A stretch of DNA of 64,000 nucleotides from Punica granatum (lineage: Eukaryota; Streptophyta; Magnoliopsida; Myrtales; Lythraceae), in NCBI RefSeq assembly GCF_007655135.1, contig NC_045130.1:7688001-7752000 (forward strand), in the 5' to 3' direction. Both the position numbers and the translations under genes were made by a program. Under the pieces are notes generated by a model, which did not search any database, had not been told where the DNA came from, and saw only the letters and a program-made list of their open reading frames with translations. Of this stretch, positions 11,089 to 23,296 are shown in pieces; the first letter of the stretch is position 1; the number at the start of each line of letters is the position of its first letter.

Positions 11089-14000
11089 CACACATACATT
11101 GTTAAGGCCATTGATTTTTTTTTAATTGTAATAAATTATTGAAGGTGATGTTGTAAATCATATGATGTGCACACTTTAAATCATTTGCATTTTCGATAGT
11201 TCGATATGTTTGAAAAGGCACGAGTGCCTTTGAACATATTAATTGTTTCAACCAACAGTTTACGATGTTGCCTATTGTCATCAGATAAGGCGCGTGAGGA
11301 TGTTCTATTCATTCACGGTTTCATCTCATCGTCCCAGTTCTGGACGGAGACGTTATTCCCAAACTTCTCAGACTCTGCCAAGGCCACATACAGGTTTCTA
11401 GCGATCGATCTGCTAGGGTTCGGGAGGAGCCCGAAGCCGAATGACTCGCTCTACACCCTAAGGGAGCACTTGGAGATGATAGAGCAGTCCGTGTTAGAGC
11501 CCTACAAAGTAAACTCCTTCCACATTGTGGCCCACTCGTTGGGATGCATCTTGGCACTTGCTCTAGCCGTCAAGCATCCCGGGTCCATTAAGTCCCTCAC
11601 TCTCCTTGCACCGGTAAGCACCCGAACGGTTAGATCCCACATTATGTGACCCCGTTACTAACGATGAATATGTTAAATGTAACAAGGATTCTTATTTTGG
11701 ATCTTTCCTAGCTAATTCAATATTATGTTTCGTTTGTTTTTCATCCCCTGTTAACTAAACCTTTTATATTCGACGTACCAGCATCGTACCTGCTCAAAAA
11801 TTGGATCTCATTAGCATGTTAGAAACGACTTGGCCTGAATTATTACTTTAAGTTGTCTAAGATTTTATGCACCGAAAAAGAAAAGTGAAAAGGAAAAGTT
11901 ATCTAGAATTTTTTTTTCTTTTTTTAGGAACTAGCTAGGACTGCTCGACCATTTAATAAGACTACAGAAAAATTTCCACAACATATTCTTTATGGTTACA
12001 ATTACAATTTTCAACACTATTCTGTTAGGTTGTCTCCGCATTTATTTGCATTATTAATTGTTTTGTCGCGACTTCCGATTCTGATCATGCTCTTTCATTT
12101 TTCCGATAAATAATAACGTATGATCATAATCTTAATTAAAGTTTTACTATAATTCCACTGGCCTCCCATGTTCAGTTTATGAATGCTATATTGTGACAGT
12201 TATTAGTGTTGTGGCTGAATTAATTAATGGCAAGAGAGAAAAATGATATAATGTAGTGACACACATTCTTGCATGTTAACGACAAGATTATAGGTTCGAT
12301 TTTCGTAATAGCACTACTCGCATATATTTATTAACTATCAAAATTTTTATTTTATTATATTAAATCCATTAACTTCCTTGTAATCCGAGAAAAAGAATCA
12401 CAATAAGTACTCACACTACTTAATTAATAGTACAACTGCCATTGTCAACTAATCCGATAAATAATTTAAAATTCCCCTTTTTTGAGTTTTTGATATAATT
12501 AAGGATGCAATTATCCCTCCAAGAAAAAAATGGAAGGTACAATTCAATTGAACTAATTAAACTTTCTAAAAGTTCAATTACTTGGCTCATCTAACTAGAA
12601 AAGCCGGTGGGGTCGATCGTGACAAGATTTTGTACTTCTTGACATGTGTGGATCTACATGGTGCCCCACATATAATTCATATTTACATAATGCATTCAAG
12701 CAACTGATGAGATCGAACCCACACGTATTTCTGTACCGCATTTCACGACTTGTTAGGCTTTTGATCTAATGAACGTGCTTAATCAGAGATGATGCTGAAA
12801 CACTGGATGTTTCCATGACAGCCATATTATCAGGTGCCGAAAGGAGCCCAGGCAACACAGTACGTGATGAGGAGGTTGGCGCCAAGGAGGGTGTGGCCTC
12901 CGATCGCGTTCGGGGCGTCGCTCGTGTGTTGGTACGAGCACATCACCCGAACGGCCTGCTTGGTCATCTGCAAGAACCACCGGTTCTGGGAGTCCCTCAC
13001 CAAACTTGTCACCAGGAACAGGTACACTTTCCCTGCCAAACTTTTATGATATGTTTTTGATCATTTAGGATACCGCTTCTGGTCACTGTGTGTTTGCTCA
13101 CTCAACTCTTAGCACAAACATATATTGCCGGGTGCATGTTCCTCTCTTAATTGCGTGTTTCGCTGTCCATCGCCTTTTTTTGTGCATGATCGATCGTCTA
13201 CTAAATTTCTCAGCTACCAATCTATCTTTTTTGCTTGTGTTCTTTGCCTGGTCAGACAAGATTTCTGCGGACCACCTGGTCACCTATAATGATCTATCAC
13301 CACGGCCATCTTTTTTTTTTTTTTTTTGGGTGAATTATTTTGAGTGAATCGTCATTGCCATCTTTAACTATCATTTTTTTTTTCGGTTACAATCTTTTAC
13401 TATCATTTTAAATCCTCACCTATACTGTCTCCTAGTACGTGCATACAATCCCCTTTTTATCAGCAAAAACAAAACTACCATAGCTGCAATCTCGAATTGA
13501 ATCTCTCTTTTATGTTACGGATTGTGAGAAGGTGTTTGTGCAAGAGCGTTGCTACATAATCCCCTCTTATGAGAGTTGAATTTAGAATTTCTTAATTTTA
13601 GATTCACGATGGGCTCTTTGCACACTAAACCTCATTGAGAGAATAGTTTAAGTAGTTGGTGGCAATAGCATTGGATATCATGGGCCACAATGCATTACAT
13701 AATATATTTTATTATCCACTGCAAATATTTCTTTTTAAATACCATATGCATCTACAGAGCGACATTATAGTTTGGCCCCAGAAAATACAGAGGTTTCTAT
13801 TATTGCCTGCTGAACTTCGCCATTTTCATAAATTGGCCGAGGGCGTGACACACACACATATATATCTCGCCAGGGACTGATGTACACCAACTTGTTTTCA
13901 TTCAAAAATTAAATAAAGTTCGAGGAGAATTACAACATAAATTTACAGGAAATGTTGTTAGGTATGAATAGGATAGGACTAGTTTTGTCCGGCATATGTG

Positions 14001-15293
14001 AATGTGATCCATATTTTATGAATCCTCCCTCATTATAATGTCCAGGAAGTCATTTCGTATTGATATCTTGCAAGATCCACCATCGTCAGAGCATATTTAA
14101 TTCCAAAGTGTATCAGAAGATATCATGCATTTGTCCATTTCAAGGATATATATTCCGTAACATATAAGTTACAAACAATAAAGAGAGTACAATATATTCG
14201 GAACTGTTTATAAACTGTCATATTGTGCAAGTCCCGCCACACCAGGGGCGGAGCCAAGATTTTTATCCAGGGAGGGCAAATTTATACTTTTTGGGCAAAA
14301 TTTAAAAATTTCAAAGTTCAGGAAGGGTAAAATACTAATTTTACATTAAAAAAAATACATACTTTTGGAATAAAATTTAAAAATTTTAAAGTTTAGGGAT
14401 CCTTCATTGGCTCCACCCCTACGCCCCACATATGCATCTTTCGCAAATCATTGAGCATGTAGTACGGGTTAGAACCCGTGTTCTGTGGTCATCCTATTGC
14501 TATGGTTTACGGTCGGTTGTTGGACAGTCTTCGACGGTTTGGGGACCCCGAAGTATTTATGATGGTGAATCAATGGAAGATCCCTAGTGAGCAACTTCAG
14601 GTGTCAGAACCCTTAGCAACAAGAGCTGACGTGGAGGTGGTTCATAAATTTCTCCAACTAATATACAGGTCAAGTTGACCCGTACTCGAACATGGGATCA
14701 CTGATGACAAGTGGCTTCGAATTAAATATTCTAGTCACTTTCACGTTCATGAGCTCCATCGCTTTCCAATTTAAATCTGGGTTCCCTAAAGAAGTTACGA
14801 AGAATTCACCATTGCAAATTTGTCTTGTTCGCGTGTGTATCTCTCTCTCTGTACATATATATACACAAACATATACATGTATTTTGTCATGTATTTCATG
14901 AATCTTAGTGCCATTATTTGATTGATGATTAATGAAAAGAATCTGATGAAAAACTAATGTACGTTCAGGATCAGGACGTTTCTGTTCGACGTATTCTTCT
15001 CCCACACCCACAACTCAGCGTGGCACACTCTCCACAACGTCATCTGCGGGGCTGCCGGCAAGCTCGACACATACCTAGACGCCGTCAACGACCTGCTGAA
15101 GTGTGAAGTGACCATATTCCATGGCAAGGATGACGAGCTCATCCCCGTGGAGTGCAGCTACAATGTCCAGAGGAGAATCCCGCGTGCGCATGTGAAGGTG
15201 ATTGAGAACAAGGATCACATCACAATTGTCGTGGGCAGGCAGAAGGCCTTTGCGGGGGAGCTCGAAGAGATATGGAGGCGATGCAGCAGTTGA
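10385..15293 (+). CDS. BDG: BODYGUARD-like alpha/beta hydrolase (4 exons, 475 aa)
   Basis: Exons 10385-10958, 11285-11613, 12822-13021 and 14969-15293 join in frame through AAG/GTGACT, CCG/GTAAGC and CAG/GTACAC donors and CAG acceptors. The start is the first ATG of the exon-1 frame. Residues about 10-42 are hydrophobic (a membrane or signal-anchor segment), followed by EAEWRPCYC, a family hallmark, and WSDCDCRHCTSW before the fold. The hydrolase core has FIHGF (oxyanion HG, residues 202-203), DLLGFGRSPKP, nucleophile elbow AHSLG (Ser276), HGKDDELIP (probable Asp423) and KDHITIVVG (His451). Length and intron pattern fit the BODYGUARD family of epidermal proteins needed for cutin and cuticle formation; the substrate is not settled. 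Which paralogue (BDG1, 2 or 3) this is cannot be told. All key residues are intact, so it is probably functional. Confidence 0.92.
10959..11284 (+). other. BODYGUARD-like gene intron 1
   Basis: A 326-base GT-AG intron, phase 1, that splits an Asp codon (G/AT). It is AT-rich and contains a (TA)n microsatellite at about 11058-11077. The acceptor is TTGTCATCAG after a pyrimidine-rich stretch. Confidence 0.8.
11614..12821 (+). other. BODYGUARD-like gene intron 2
   Basis: A phase-0 intron of 1208 bases with donor GTAAGC and acceptor CATGACAG. It holds a SINE-like insertion at 12250-12395 and otherwise AT-rich sequence with no coding frame I can support. Confidence 0.8.
12250..12395 (+). mobile_element. 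SINE-like retroposon, family A, in intron 2
   Basis: AATGTAGTGACACAC, then TATAGGTTCGATTTTCG (B-box-like), TATTAACTA, TATATTAAATCC and a terminal CCTTGTAATCCGAGAAAAAG. The same order of blocks occurs at 35641-35787 and 41107-41243. It is in the same sense as the host gene. Confidence 0.55.
14243..14421. mobile_element. hAT-type MITE
   Basis: The ends are CAGGGGCGGAGCCAAGA and, inverted, TAGGGGTGGAGCCAATGA: near-perfect terminal inverted repeats of the CAGGGGCGGAGCCA kind common in plant hAT MITEs. The flanks CGCCACAC (14235-14242) and CGCCCCAC (14422-14429) match at 7 of 8 bases, fitting an 8-bp target duplication. The 179-base interior has a repeated AAATTTAAAAATTT block and codes for nothing. 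Confidence 0.8.
14478..14678 (+). other. Unrecognised 66-codon open frame in intron 3
   Basis: The frame reads through GRLLDSLRRFGDPEVFMMVN and RADVEVVHKFLQLIY. It is less AT-rich than the surrounding intron and looks protein-like in composition, but I recognise no family. It has no convincing own promoter. It could be a captured gene fragment or a decayed transposon frame left between the MITE and exon 4, or an occasional cassette exon. Confidence 0.3.
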
Positions 15294-17029
15294 GGATACA
15301 TCGCTCACTCTCATATTCATCGAGTACGTAGTAGGCACACCGAAAAAGAGAATCATCCCCCGTGATCCGAGTGACCATAGAAAGATTAATCCTATCATGT
15401 CATATCCATAGATATACAGAAATCCTACCAAGCTGTTTATGCCGTCCCCTCACGTATCCTCTTTCAAGTGTGAAGTTTTTACAGTTAGGCTGCAACATAA
15501 TGCCCTTTGCCTTTCCTAATTACCCACTATTATTGGAATGTTAATGCTCCATATATAGAACTATATATGATCAATTTCAGAAAAACTACGATCCATGAAA
15601 AGTTGAGATGAGCGAAAAGGTTTTTATTACGTGACCAATTTCAGAAATTTGGAATGACTAAGCTTAAAGTATAGGCAAAGGGGTTGTGAATTGTGATTCT
15701 TCGATAAATATACTTATGAAGAAGGCATTTTCCAATATATATAAATACATATATCTTTGGGATCGCCCTTCCATGTCGGGTCACCCCGCGCTCCCAAAAT
15801 GTAAGAAGGGATTTCAAGTCGCTAACCGAATTCTCTTCCTCCGATAAGCAATAGTATTGATTTAGTTATTTATATTATTAAAAAAAATTAACTTTTAGAT
15901 GAGCATTTCTCTCAATGACTTGAGAAGGAAAAATCAATTAAAATATTTTATTATAGAAACACGTGGCCCACTACCAATATGCCAAAATAAGTGCATCCGT
16001 GCGTGAAATGTCATTGTTGTTTCCTTATGTTGTAATATAATGAGATAAAATTACCGAAAAATTTTCTAATTTGGAGAGAACATGAAGGAGACTTGGAGTT
16101 GGGATTTGGGCATTAACTACGTAATGGGAGATAATGTAGGGTTGGGCCTACGGATGGGCCCTAAGGCCCAATGGGTCTGATACTTGTGTGCTCGTGGTCC
16201 CAACCTGTTTAATGGGAGGCCCAAGTGGACCTTGTTCGCGTATGAGCTGCTATGACTATGAATATCTCCTAAGTGGGCCATGGGCCTAGTAGTCGAGTTC
16301 CAAATTTAATTGCCTCCCTTTGAGGTATGGTAACTATTTATTTCACGACCCGACCACAATTTGTATCATGCTGAAATACAATGATATCAATGTGAATTTC
16401 TTTATAAGGTGTTTTCGCTACTAAATTTTTCAAAATCACATTGCATTCTTAGTAATTTCAAGATTCTCAGAACGCAAAAGAAAAAAGTTATGCAAACTGG
16501 AAATAAACCCGTAAATTCTCTTACAGATACTGAATTATGTCTCCTAAATAAAAACAACACAAGCAGCTCAGTTTCTTCATGGCCTGAATCAAAAACCGTT
16601 TGAAGGCCCAAATTGTAAGGTTCAAAACTTAACCGAGGTGTGCTCCCTTAAACCATTTCTTTAGCTCTTTATACTGGGCTGAGAGTCTAGGCCCAGGCCC
16701 AAAATAAATAAAACATGAAACCCGATAATCATATTAATATCAATTTCATTCTAGTTAATTGCAAGAGATAATTCAGCCAAAAAAAAAGATAAATAAGTAC
16801 AGCTCCGCGCCTCGCGTGGGCACGTGAAAAAAAAAATTAAAAACTTTAATTGGTTTGACCTTTTAATTTATAGAGAAAACTCGCTCAAGATTTTCTTTTT
16901 AATATTTATCCATGAATAGGTAAATTATTTTAATTTTTCTGAGAAAAATAATTAATGTTAGTTTGCAAATTGAAAAGTTTATTTTCCATTTTTCAAAACA
17001 ACAATTACGAATAAACATAATTTTATAAA
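15294..17029. other. Region downstream of the BODYGUARD-like gene
   Basis: The 3' untranslated region of the hydrolase gene presumably lies in the first few hundred bases. Between about 16140 and 16720 there is a cluster of GGCCCA/TGGGCC motifs (16150, 16170, 16210, 16275, 16600 and 16690 areas), which are common in plant promoters of housekeeping genes. No credible coding frame follows on either strand, so no gene is called. Confidence 0.4.
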
Positions 17030-17419
17030 AGGGAAATTACGTCATATATCCTATGATTTAACCTTTTTTTTCAAATCTATCATATGCTTTAAAAAACGTC
17101 AAATATATTTCATGATTTACATTTTTCTCCAAATCTATCATGTCGTTATATCTTCCGTTAATGAAACGTTAGTAGGCTCCAAATCTATTACATGGTTTTA
17201 ATTTTTTTCTTAAATCTATTCCATAATTTTAATTTTTTTCTCATATCTATCCCGAATAAAAGGGTCACAGTGGCAAAATTGTTAAACGTTAATGGAGATA
17301 CAATAGCGGGATAGATTTGGAGAAAAATATAAATCATGGGATAGATTTGACATTTTTTAAAGTATAGAATAGATTTGAAAAAAAGGTTAAATCATGTGAT
17401 ATATAGGGTAAAAATCCCT
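17030..17419. mobile_element. Palindromic MITE with 8-bp target duplication
   Basis: The two halves are inverted copies: AAATCTATCCCATGATTTA-type blocks on the left reappear inverted on the right (GGGATAGATTTGGAGAAAAA). The ends are AGGGAAATTACG and, inverted, AGGGATTTTTACC. Flanking direct repeats TTTATAAA lie at 17022-17029 and 17420-17427. Length 390 bases, non-coding. It shares the internal AATCTATC and TTCCGT blocks with the element at 23297-23617, so both belong to one family, hAT-like by target size. Confidence 0.7.
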
Positions 17420-17704
17420 TTTATAAATGATATTATATCCTCCTGGTTGCCGAAAAAATAATAAACTATGATTTGATATTTTTGAAGGAAAAAAAGGGTA
17501 TTATGGCGTTTCCTTATATTGTGCTCCAACTTTTATAAATTATGACTGATGATTTGATATTTGCGATTCTTTATTTCCCCGTTAATCCTACCGCCATGTG
17601 AAGTAATTGGATAGGGATTTCAACATTGTATTACTTGTTTGGGGGGGAGGACGTGTGCTTGTTTCCGGTGAGGATCAATAAAGCAGGTTAAGAATAAAGC
17701 AATC

Positions 17705-17880
17705 TTCTAACGTGAATTGATTTAAGCGATTTTATATTTACTTTCTTTAAATAAGATTTCGATTTCGAATTTTGCGAATGAAAAAATTCATACTAAAAGA
17801 ACTTTTATCTCTTAATGAGTTGGCTCTACTTGAATTGGATATGTCATGAGTTATTGGAATCCGAATATCATGGTTTACAT
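17705..17880 (+). mobile_element. SINE-like retroposon, family B (diverged)
   Basis: TTGATTTAAGCGATTTTATA, TTAAATAAGATTTCGATTTC, ATTCATACTAAAAGAACTTT, ATCTCTTAATGAGTTGGCTC and GGAATCCGAATATCATGG follow the block order of the 6825-7004 copy with many substitutions. The A-tail is short (AAAAAATAAATAAA). Confidence 0.45.
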
Positions 17881-19039
17881 TAAAAAATAAATAAAGCAAA
17901 CCTTTGACATCATGATTCCATCATGACTGCACGACCGGCAGTGAATTCGGCGGAAATTTTGCATATATTATGACCTTCAAAAGGCTTAGGCCGGCGCAGG
18001 TGACAGATTAATTCCACCGCATAATATCAAACACAGAAATATATTATATTGTCACACCATTAGATGCATGAACAAGAGTCAATCACGCACTCAAAAGAGA
18101 AAAGGAAAATAAATAAATAAATAAATAAATATGATCCAAAGTGTGGTGCTATCTATTACAGTAGCCGGATTTGCGAGTCGAGGGAGAGTCTTTGGCGTGT
18201 ACCGGTGGTCCAACTATGGCACGCATTCCCTTACTAAAAATCCCTTTCTAACTTACCTTACCATAAACAGCCTAAGTTTGATCATATAGGTTAATTTATC
18301 TAATATATAGATCAGAAAGGGAACAACAAAATATCATAGAAGCGCAACATAAGATAACATCAGCTGAAATTGCATGGATTGTGTCTCAAGTACATCTAAC
18401 GATGTTTTATGCAGGGGAAGCTAATCTACTGCCGTCGATTGAGGACAAAAACTCATCCCTCTATGATAAATTATCGCATCGAGAGGATTTTCTAACTCCT
18501 ACCGAGACCGATCAATATAAAAATCGTCTCATGCGTTATTTCATTAAAAGAATATTATATTTCTTATCCACAAATATAAAATATATAATTATCTCCTATA
18601 ATATATTGTGATGTGTATCGCCCAGGCATATACCCTTTCCGCTACGTCCCCATCAATCATCGACAACAAATTGCCAGATCTTTAATCCGAGGAACTTCGT
18701 TGACAATGGCTAGATCAGCCTTGTGATTCTATTATTTTTGCGATCGCGAGTAAGATAAAATTTTCTTTTTTTGTCTTTTGATAAGTAATTTGTCTTTATT
18801 TCTTGTTGTAACTATAATTGCGACCAATATTCATCACGTGTTTCATTTATCTTCTTCTAGAATCCCTACGCAGTGTAAAAGGAACCTTGGAGATGATTTT
18901 TTTATTGTTACATATATTAATTTCGAAATTTTTGAAAACAATAAAATCCTATTTCAAATGTTCTAGTTCTTAAAATATCCAAATGATATTTCTAACATTT
19001 ATCATATGTTTAGGGGGAAAATTTAATTTCAATCGAGAA
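17881..19039. other. Intergenic region, no gene seen
   Basis: AT-rich, with an (AAAT)n microsatellite at about 18109-18130. Open frames here are short and lack any domain. No RNA gene recognised. Confidence 0.5.
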
Positions 19040-19044
19040 AACGA

Positions 19045-19163
19045 GATGTCATGTGGGGTATACTCTCTTGATTGGAATTAGGAGGTTTCAAATTCGACTA
19101 TTCATGTGAAATTTTATGTGCCTATTTATTTAGATTTTTTTCTAATTGTAAAAAAAAAGGAAT
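19045..19163 (+). mobile_element. SINE-like retroposon, family A
   Basis: GTGGGGTATACTCTCTTG, AGGAGGTTTCAAATTCGACT (B-box-like), TGTGCCTATTTATTTAGAT and a terminal TAATTGTAAAAAAAAAGG give the short A-tailed structure of the family. Confidence 0.45.
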
Positions 19164-21180
19164 ACTCATTTTCCGGCGGCTGAGTTCAGGAGTTTGAGAC
19201 ATGGGTTCGTCTAATAGGAATTTTGAGCCATGACAGAGTTGTTATTTTTAATTTAAGTGTTTGGTATTTTATACTCTTTAACCCAAATAGTAGAAGTACT
19301 AAATGCTTAGATTAAAAGTACTGAATGTGTTCCAGTGATTCATATCAGGTTCTGAAACATATAAAGAGTACTTGCTAGGGATGAAAGTAATAATTATTTT
19401 TTTCGATTACAAAAGATACTCAAGCTCTAGTAAAATGAAAGAAAAATAAATAACTAATAAATTGATATAAATAGTCTCAGTGGGTATTAAACCTGTGATA
19501 TTTAGGTCAATATGCGAGACGTACGTTACTGTGCTGCACCTTCTTTTGCTAATTAGAACTATTTTCTCCATTATTTTGGTAAGTACCGAAGAGAAATCAA
19601 CCACATGCGCCAAAAAAGAAATAGAAAAAGTTAAATTCCACCGAAGACCTTTTCCTATTGGCCAGAAATCAATTATTAACCTAATTATTAACTCTCAAAA
19701 AGGAAACAACAATTAACTTTGTCAGCCAAAAGATTAAGTTAAAAAATTATAAAATAACGAGCTATTGTGCACAAAATTCACGTTTGTGACATTCCATTTC
19801 TATTATGGACTTCACTGTGGGTTGAGTTGATCGTTGACCTGTGGGACTAACTCATATCAGATGGGCCCCATCTGCCAATCAGATGAGGAGCTCCCCTTTT
19901 TCAGGTTTCATTTATCTTCTGTGGGCTCTTGATGAGTTCCATGTATCAGCCCTGATTAATCTAAACATAAGATGTCAAATCCTGAGAGTGACAAAATCTT
20001 AATCTAATGCCATCTCACAAAAAATGGTAAAGAAAAATCAGTAAATGTTGAGATATAAAATTTAACGACAAGACTCCACCCATTAATAAAAATTATATTA
20101 TCCGTGTAATTGGTGTAACGCATTCATTTGTTGTACTTTTATTGTTATTGTCTCGTGCAATTAGAAAAAATCTTTTTCCAGAGCATGAACGAGGAGGTAG
20201 GTTGCGATGTAGTTTTTCTAGGATATCCTCTTGTCACAGTTGAGTCTCCCCTTATGTTTTCGATCAAAAGCAGATTTTGAGACACTTGTGATAATAAAAC
20301 TGTCACGTGATTGATTTTCTAGAATCCCTAGCTTCATATTACATGGACGTTTTTTTTTTCCTTCAATAATTTTTAATACTAATCAAATCAGATGAATTTC
20401 ACCGTATGTTCTATGCCTGCTAAATTTGATATTCTATAGCCGTGTACCACTTATCTCCTTTTTCAGGTTGAAAGGTTTTTCTCATCCATATGGAAATTGT
20501 TTATGAATTGCACATAGTATGCCCATTTTCCAGATATCAGCCAATTCCTTACAGGGATCATATCGATCTAGATGTAGTAGAGACTTCCGGTACACGAGTA
20601 AACGTACTGGAAATACCACTTGTCTTTTAAAAAAAAAATTACATCGATTTGGCCTGTCATACAATTATCTGTGTACATATTTGGTTTATAAATAATGACT
20701 TGACGGAAAATAAGGTTCATATGGTTGCATTCGGGATTTCATTCGTTAGAGTTACATTATAGGTACCCTTCCCCCTTTCTCATCTTTCTATCCCATTATT
20801 GTATTATGAATTTCCGTAAATATCGAAAATGAAAATACCACTTGTCTTCAAAAAAAAAAAAGTCCTGTACTATAGCTGAAACCACAACCATACGTTCCCA
20901 ATGATTTCTCTCAAACCCTCTACCTCCATCTCCGTCGAACTTTCTCCTATTCTTGAAACTCGAGAAACCTCCATAACAAATTTTATTCTGGAAATATCTT
21001 TCTCCGTCTCCTTTAACCTTATGAGTTTATATTATTCCGTTTTCCTCATTTTGATTTCACCACACCTTAAATTAAATTCCTGAATCCATCACTGTTGGAG
21101 AATCTGGCTCCGACCGGTCGCATCTAGTGCCTATCTCCCGCCTCTAGGATTAGTCATTTTTTTTCGGGTTTTATTTTTCA
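19164..21180. other. Intergenic region, no gene seen
   Basis: Unique-looking AT-rich sequence. A short direct repeat, GGAAATACCACTTGTCTT before an A run near 20607 and GAAAATACCACTTGTCTT before an A run near 20829, suggests two diverged A-tailed retroposon ends. No coding frame can be supported. Confidence 0.45.
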
Positions 21181-21189
21181 GGTTTATAT

Positions 21190-21550
21190 TCGATCAATGA
21201 TGATCTATGTATAATACAAACTTGACTACAAGATAATAAATATGGGTAGATTCGTAATTAGGAAACCCTTTCTATAAAAACTAAATTTAAATATATAATA
21301 CAAATTTGAGTAAAAGATAATAAATAGGGGGTAGATTCATAATTCGGAGAACTCATTCTATAAAAATTAAATTTAAAACTCTATATATAATATAAACTTA
21401 CAAGATAATAAATGGGGTAGATTTGATACTAGGAAAACCAATTCAATGAATAAATTTAAATATATAATATAAATTTGACTGTAAGATAATAAATAGGGGA
21501 ATTAGGAAAACTCATTCTATAGAAACTAAACTTAAAACGAAATGTATAGA
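21190..21550 (+). repeat. Tandem repeat, unit about 95 bp, about 4 copies
   Basis: Blocks of ATAATACAAACTTGACTA, AAGATAATAAATAGGGGTAG, ATTAGGAAAACTCATTCTAT and AAAACTAAATTTAAA recur four times with substitutions and small indels. The unit is very AT-rich and non-coding. Confidence 0.75.
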
Positions 21551-21574
21551 AAAAAAGATTTTTTAAAAAAATCT

Positions 21575-21960
21575 ATAGACGTATTATTCAAATCAGTTAT
21601 TGTTATTTCAATAGTAAATAAATATTTATAGTTTTATTAATTCATTAATATGTTATGTAAAAATTAAATAATCATATATGTTATGGTAATTAATAGTAGC
21701 AAATATGAAAATTAAGAACATACTAATTCAAATCACTTGTTGTTATTCAATAATAAATTTATTCATAGTTTTAATAATTCATAGATTAATATGTTATATA
21801 AATATTAAATAATAATAAATATTATTGTAATTAATAAGAGCATATATGAAAATGAAGAAAATACAAATTCAAATCACTTATTGTTTTTCCAATAGTAAAT
21901 AATATTCATACTTTAGGAAATTAAGAATATTTATAATCATGGGAATAAAAATTTAGTAAT
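21575..21960 (+). repeat. Tandem repeat, unit about 140 bp, 2-3 copies
   Basis: ATTCAAATCAGTTATTGTTA, TTCAATAGTAAATAAATATT, TTAATATGTTATGTAAAAAT and GGTAATTAATAGTAGCAAAT recur near 21580, 21725 and 21865. It directly follows the 95-bp array. Confidence 0.7.
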
Positions 21961-22760
21961 ATTACATATTATTCTAACTAGAAGTAGCATATATCAAAAC
22001 TAACAAATTTTATAATTATATAAATTTAAGCTTCATTGAATAAATTTTCAATAATATAGCTAAACTTATAAAAGTTCAATTAAGTAATGTCTCACAGAAG
22101 TAATTGAGTTATTTTTAGATAAAATTATCCAAATTTACAAAACTTATTATATGAGATTTGAGGAAAAATAGTACAAAGAATAGTGAAGTTTTCTGTATAC
22201 ATATATGCATCTATATATATTTGACTCCCTCTTACTAAATAGCAATAGAACGGAAATTGACTAAGTCAAAATATAATCTAATAGACTGTATGTACGCCTT
22301 ACCATCAATATATTTTTGTGAAAAGATATATATTTTATATATATGGGAGAAAAATAAATTATTGACAATAAATTAAATTGTTACTTTAATTACAATAATA
22401 TTAGAAATATTAATTTCCATCTCTCAACACTAATAAAATGGTTATGTATGGTCTCATAATATTATGTTATCATCAATGTCAATTCAATGTCAAATTTACC
22501 ACCAATGCCACTAATTATTAATAAAAGAAACCATAAATTTAGTGATAAATAAGAGAAATGGTATTATTATGGTCATTAAAATTTTGAATTTTTTTCACTA
22601 AAAATATTGTATGCACATACGAAAGAGTTTAAAGAAGTCCTATGATCTTTTCCGTGAATATTACCTATTTTCTCTCAATTGGTAATATTCATAGAAAAGT
22701 AGAATTTGAAATAAAGTCAACATTTTATTAAATATATCATATATATATATATAATTTTAA
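21961..22760. other. AT-rich region, no gene seen
   Basis: Low-complexity AT-rich sequence between two tandem arrays. I see no gene or bounded element. Confidence 0.5.
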
Positions 22761-23160
22761 CCAATGTATTAAATTGGGGTAGAAAAGAAAATGTCAAAAT
22801 AATATATGGGTAAAGTGGTAAAATTTTTACTAATTCTATGTTAATATACTCTATATATATATTATAAAGAAAATATTCAAAAACATATGAAAAAGCATTT
22901 CAATCATTTTTCATCATATTTTTAACAAATAAAAATATATTCATTATTTTAAGAAAATAAACAATGCATTAAATGGGGGTAAAAAATAAAATGTCAAAAT
23001 AATATAGAGATAAAGTGGCAGAATATTTACTAATACATATGTTAATATATATATATATATATTATAAAGAAAATATTCAAATGTATAAAAATATTTCAAT
23101 CACTTATTATCGTATTGTTAACAAATAAATATATTCATCATTTTAAGAAAATAATTAATT
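22761..23160 (+). repeat. Direct tandem duplication, unit about 200 bp
   Basis: The unit starting at 22761 (CCAATGTATTAAATTGGGGT) is repeated from about 22961 (ACAATGCATTAAATGGGGGT). Both copies continue through AAAATGTCAAAATAATATA, GTTAATATA plus a TA run, TTATAAAGAAAATATTCAAA and TTTTAAGAAAATAA. Substitutions and TA-run length differ between copies. Confidence 0.75.
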
Positions 23161-23296
23161 ATGTATGCTTATATAAACTTAAAATTAATTAAAAAAATTT
23201 AAGCATTATAGCTAATTTTATAAAAGCTTAATTAAGTAAAACTCACATCCAAGAACTGGGTCATTTTACCTAAAAGTGTTCAAACTTATAAAACTT

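Larger units (their letters stand above)
13022..14968 (+). other. BODYGUARD-like gene intron 3
   Basis: A phase-2 intron of 1947 bases, donor GTACAC and acceptor ACGTTCAG, splitting an Arg codon (AG/G). It contains a T-rich tract (13311-13327), a hAT-type MITE (14243-14421) and an unexplained 66-codon open frame (14478-14678). The size increase over the other introns is partly due to these insertions. Confidence 0.8.

Noticed and set aside
16140..16720. Gene promoter suggested by GGCCCA motifs
   Set aside because: No coding frame or TATA context follows on either strand.
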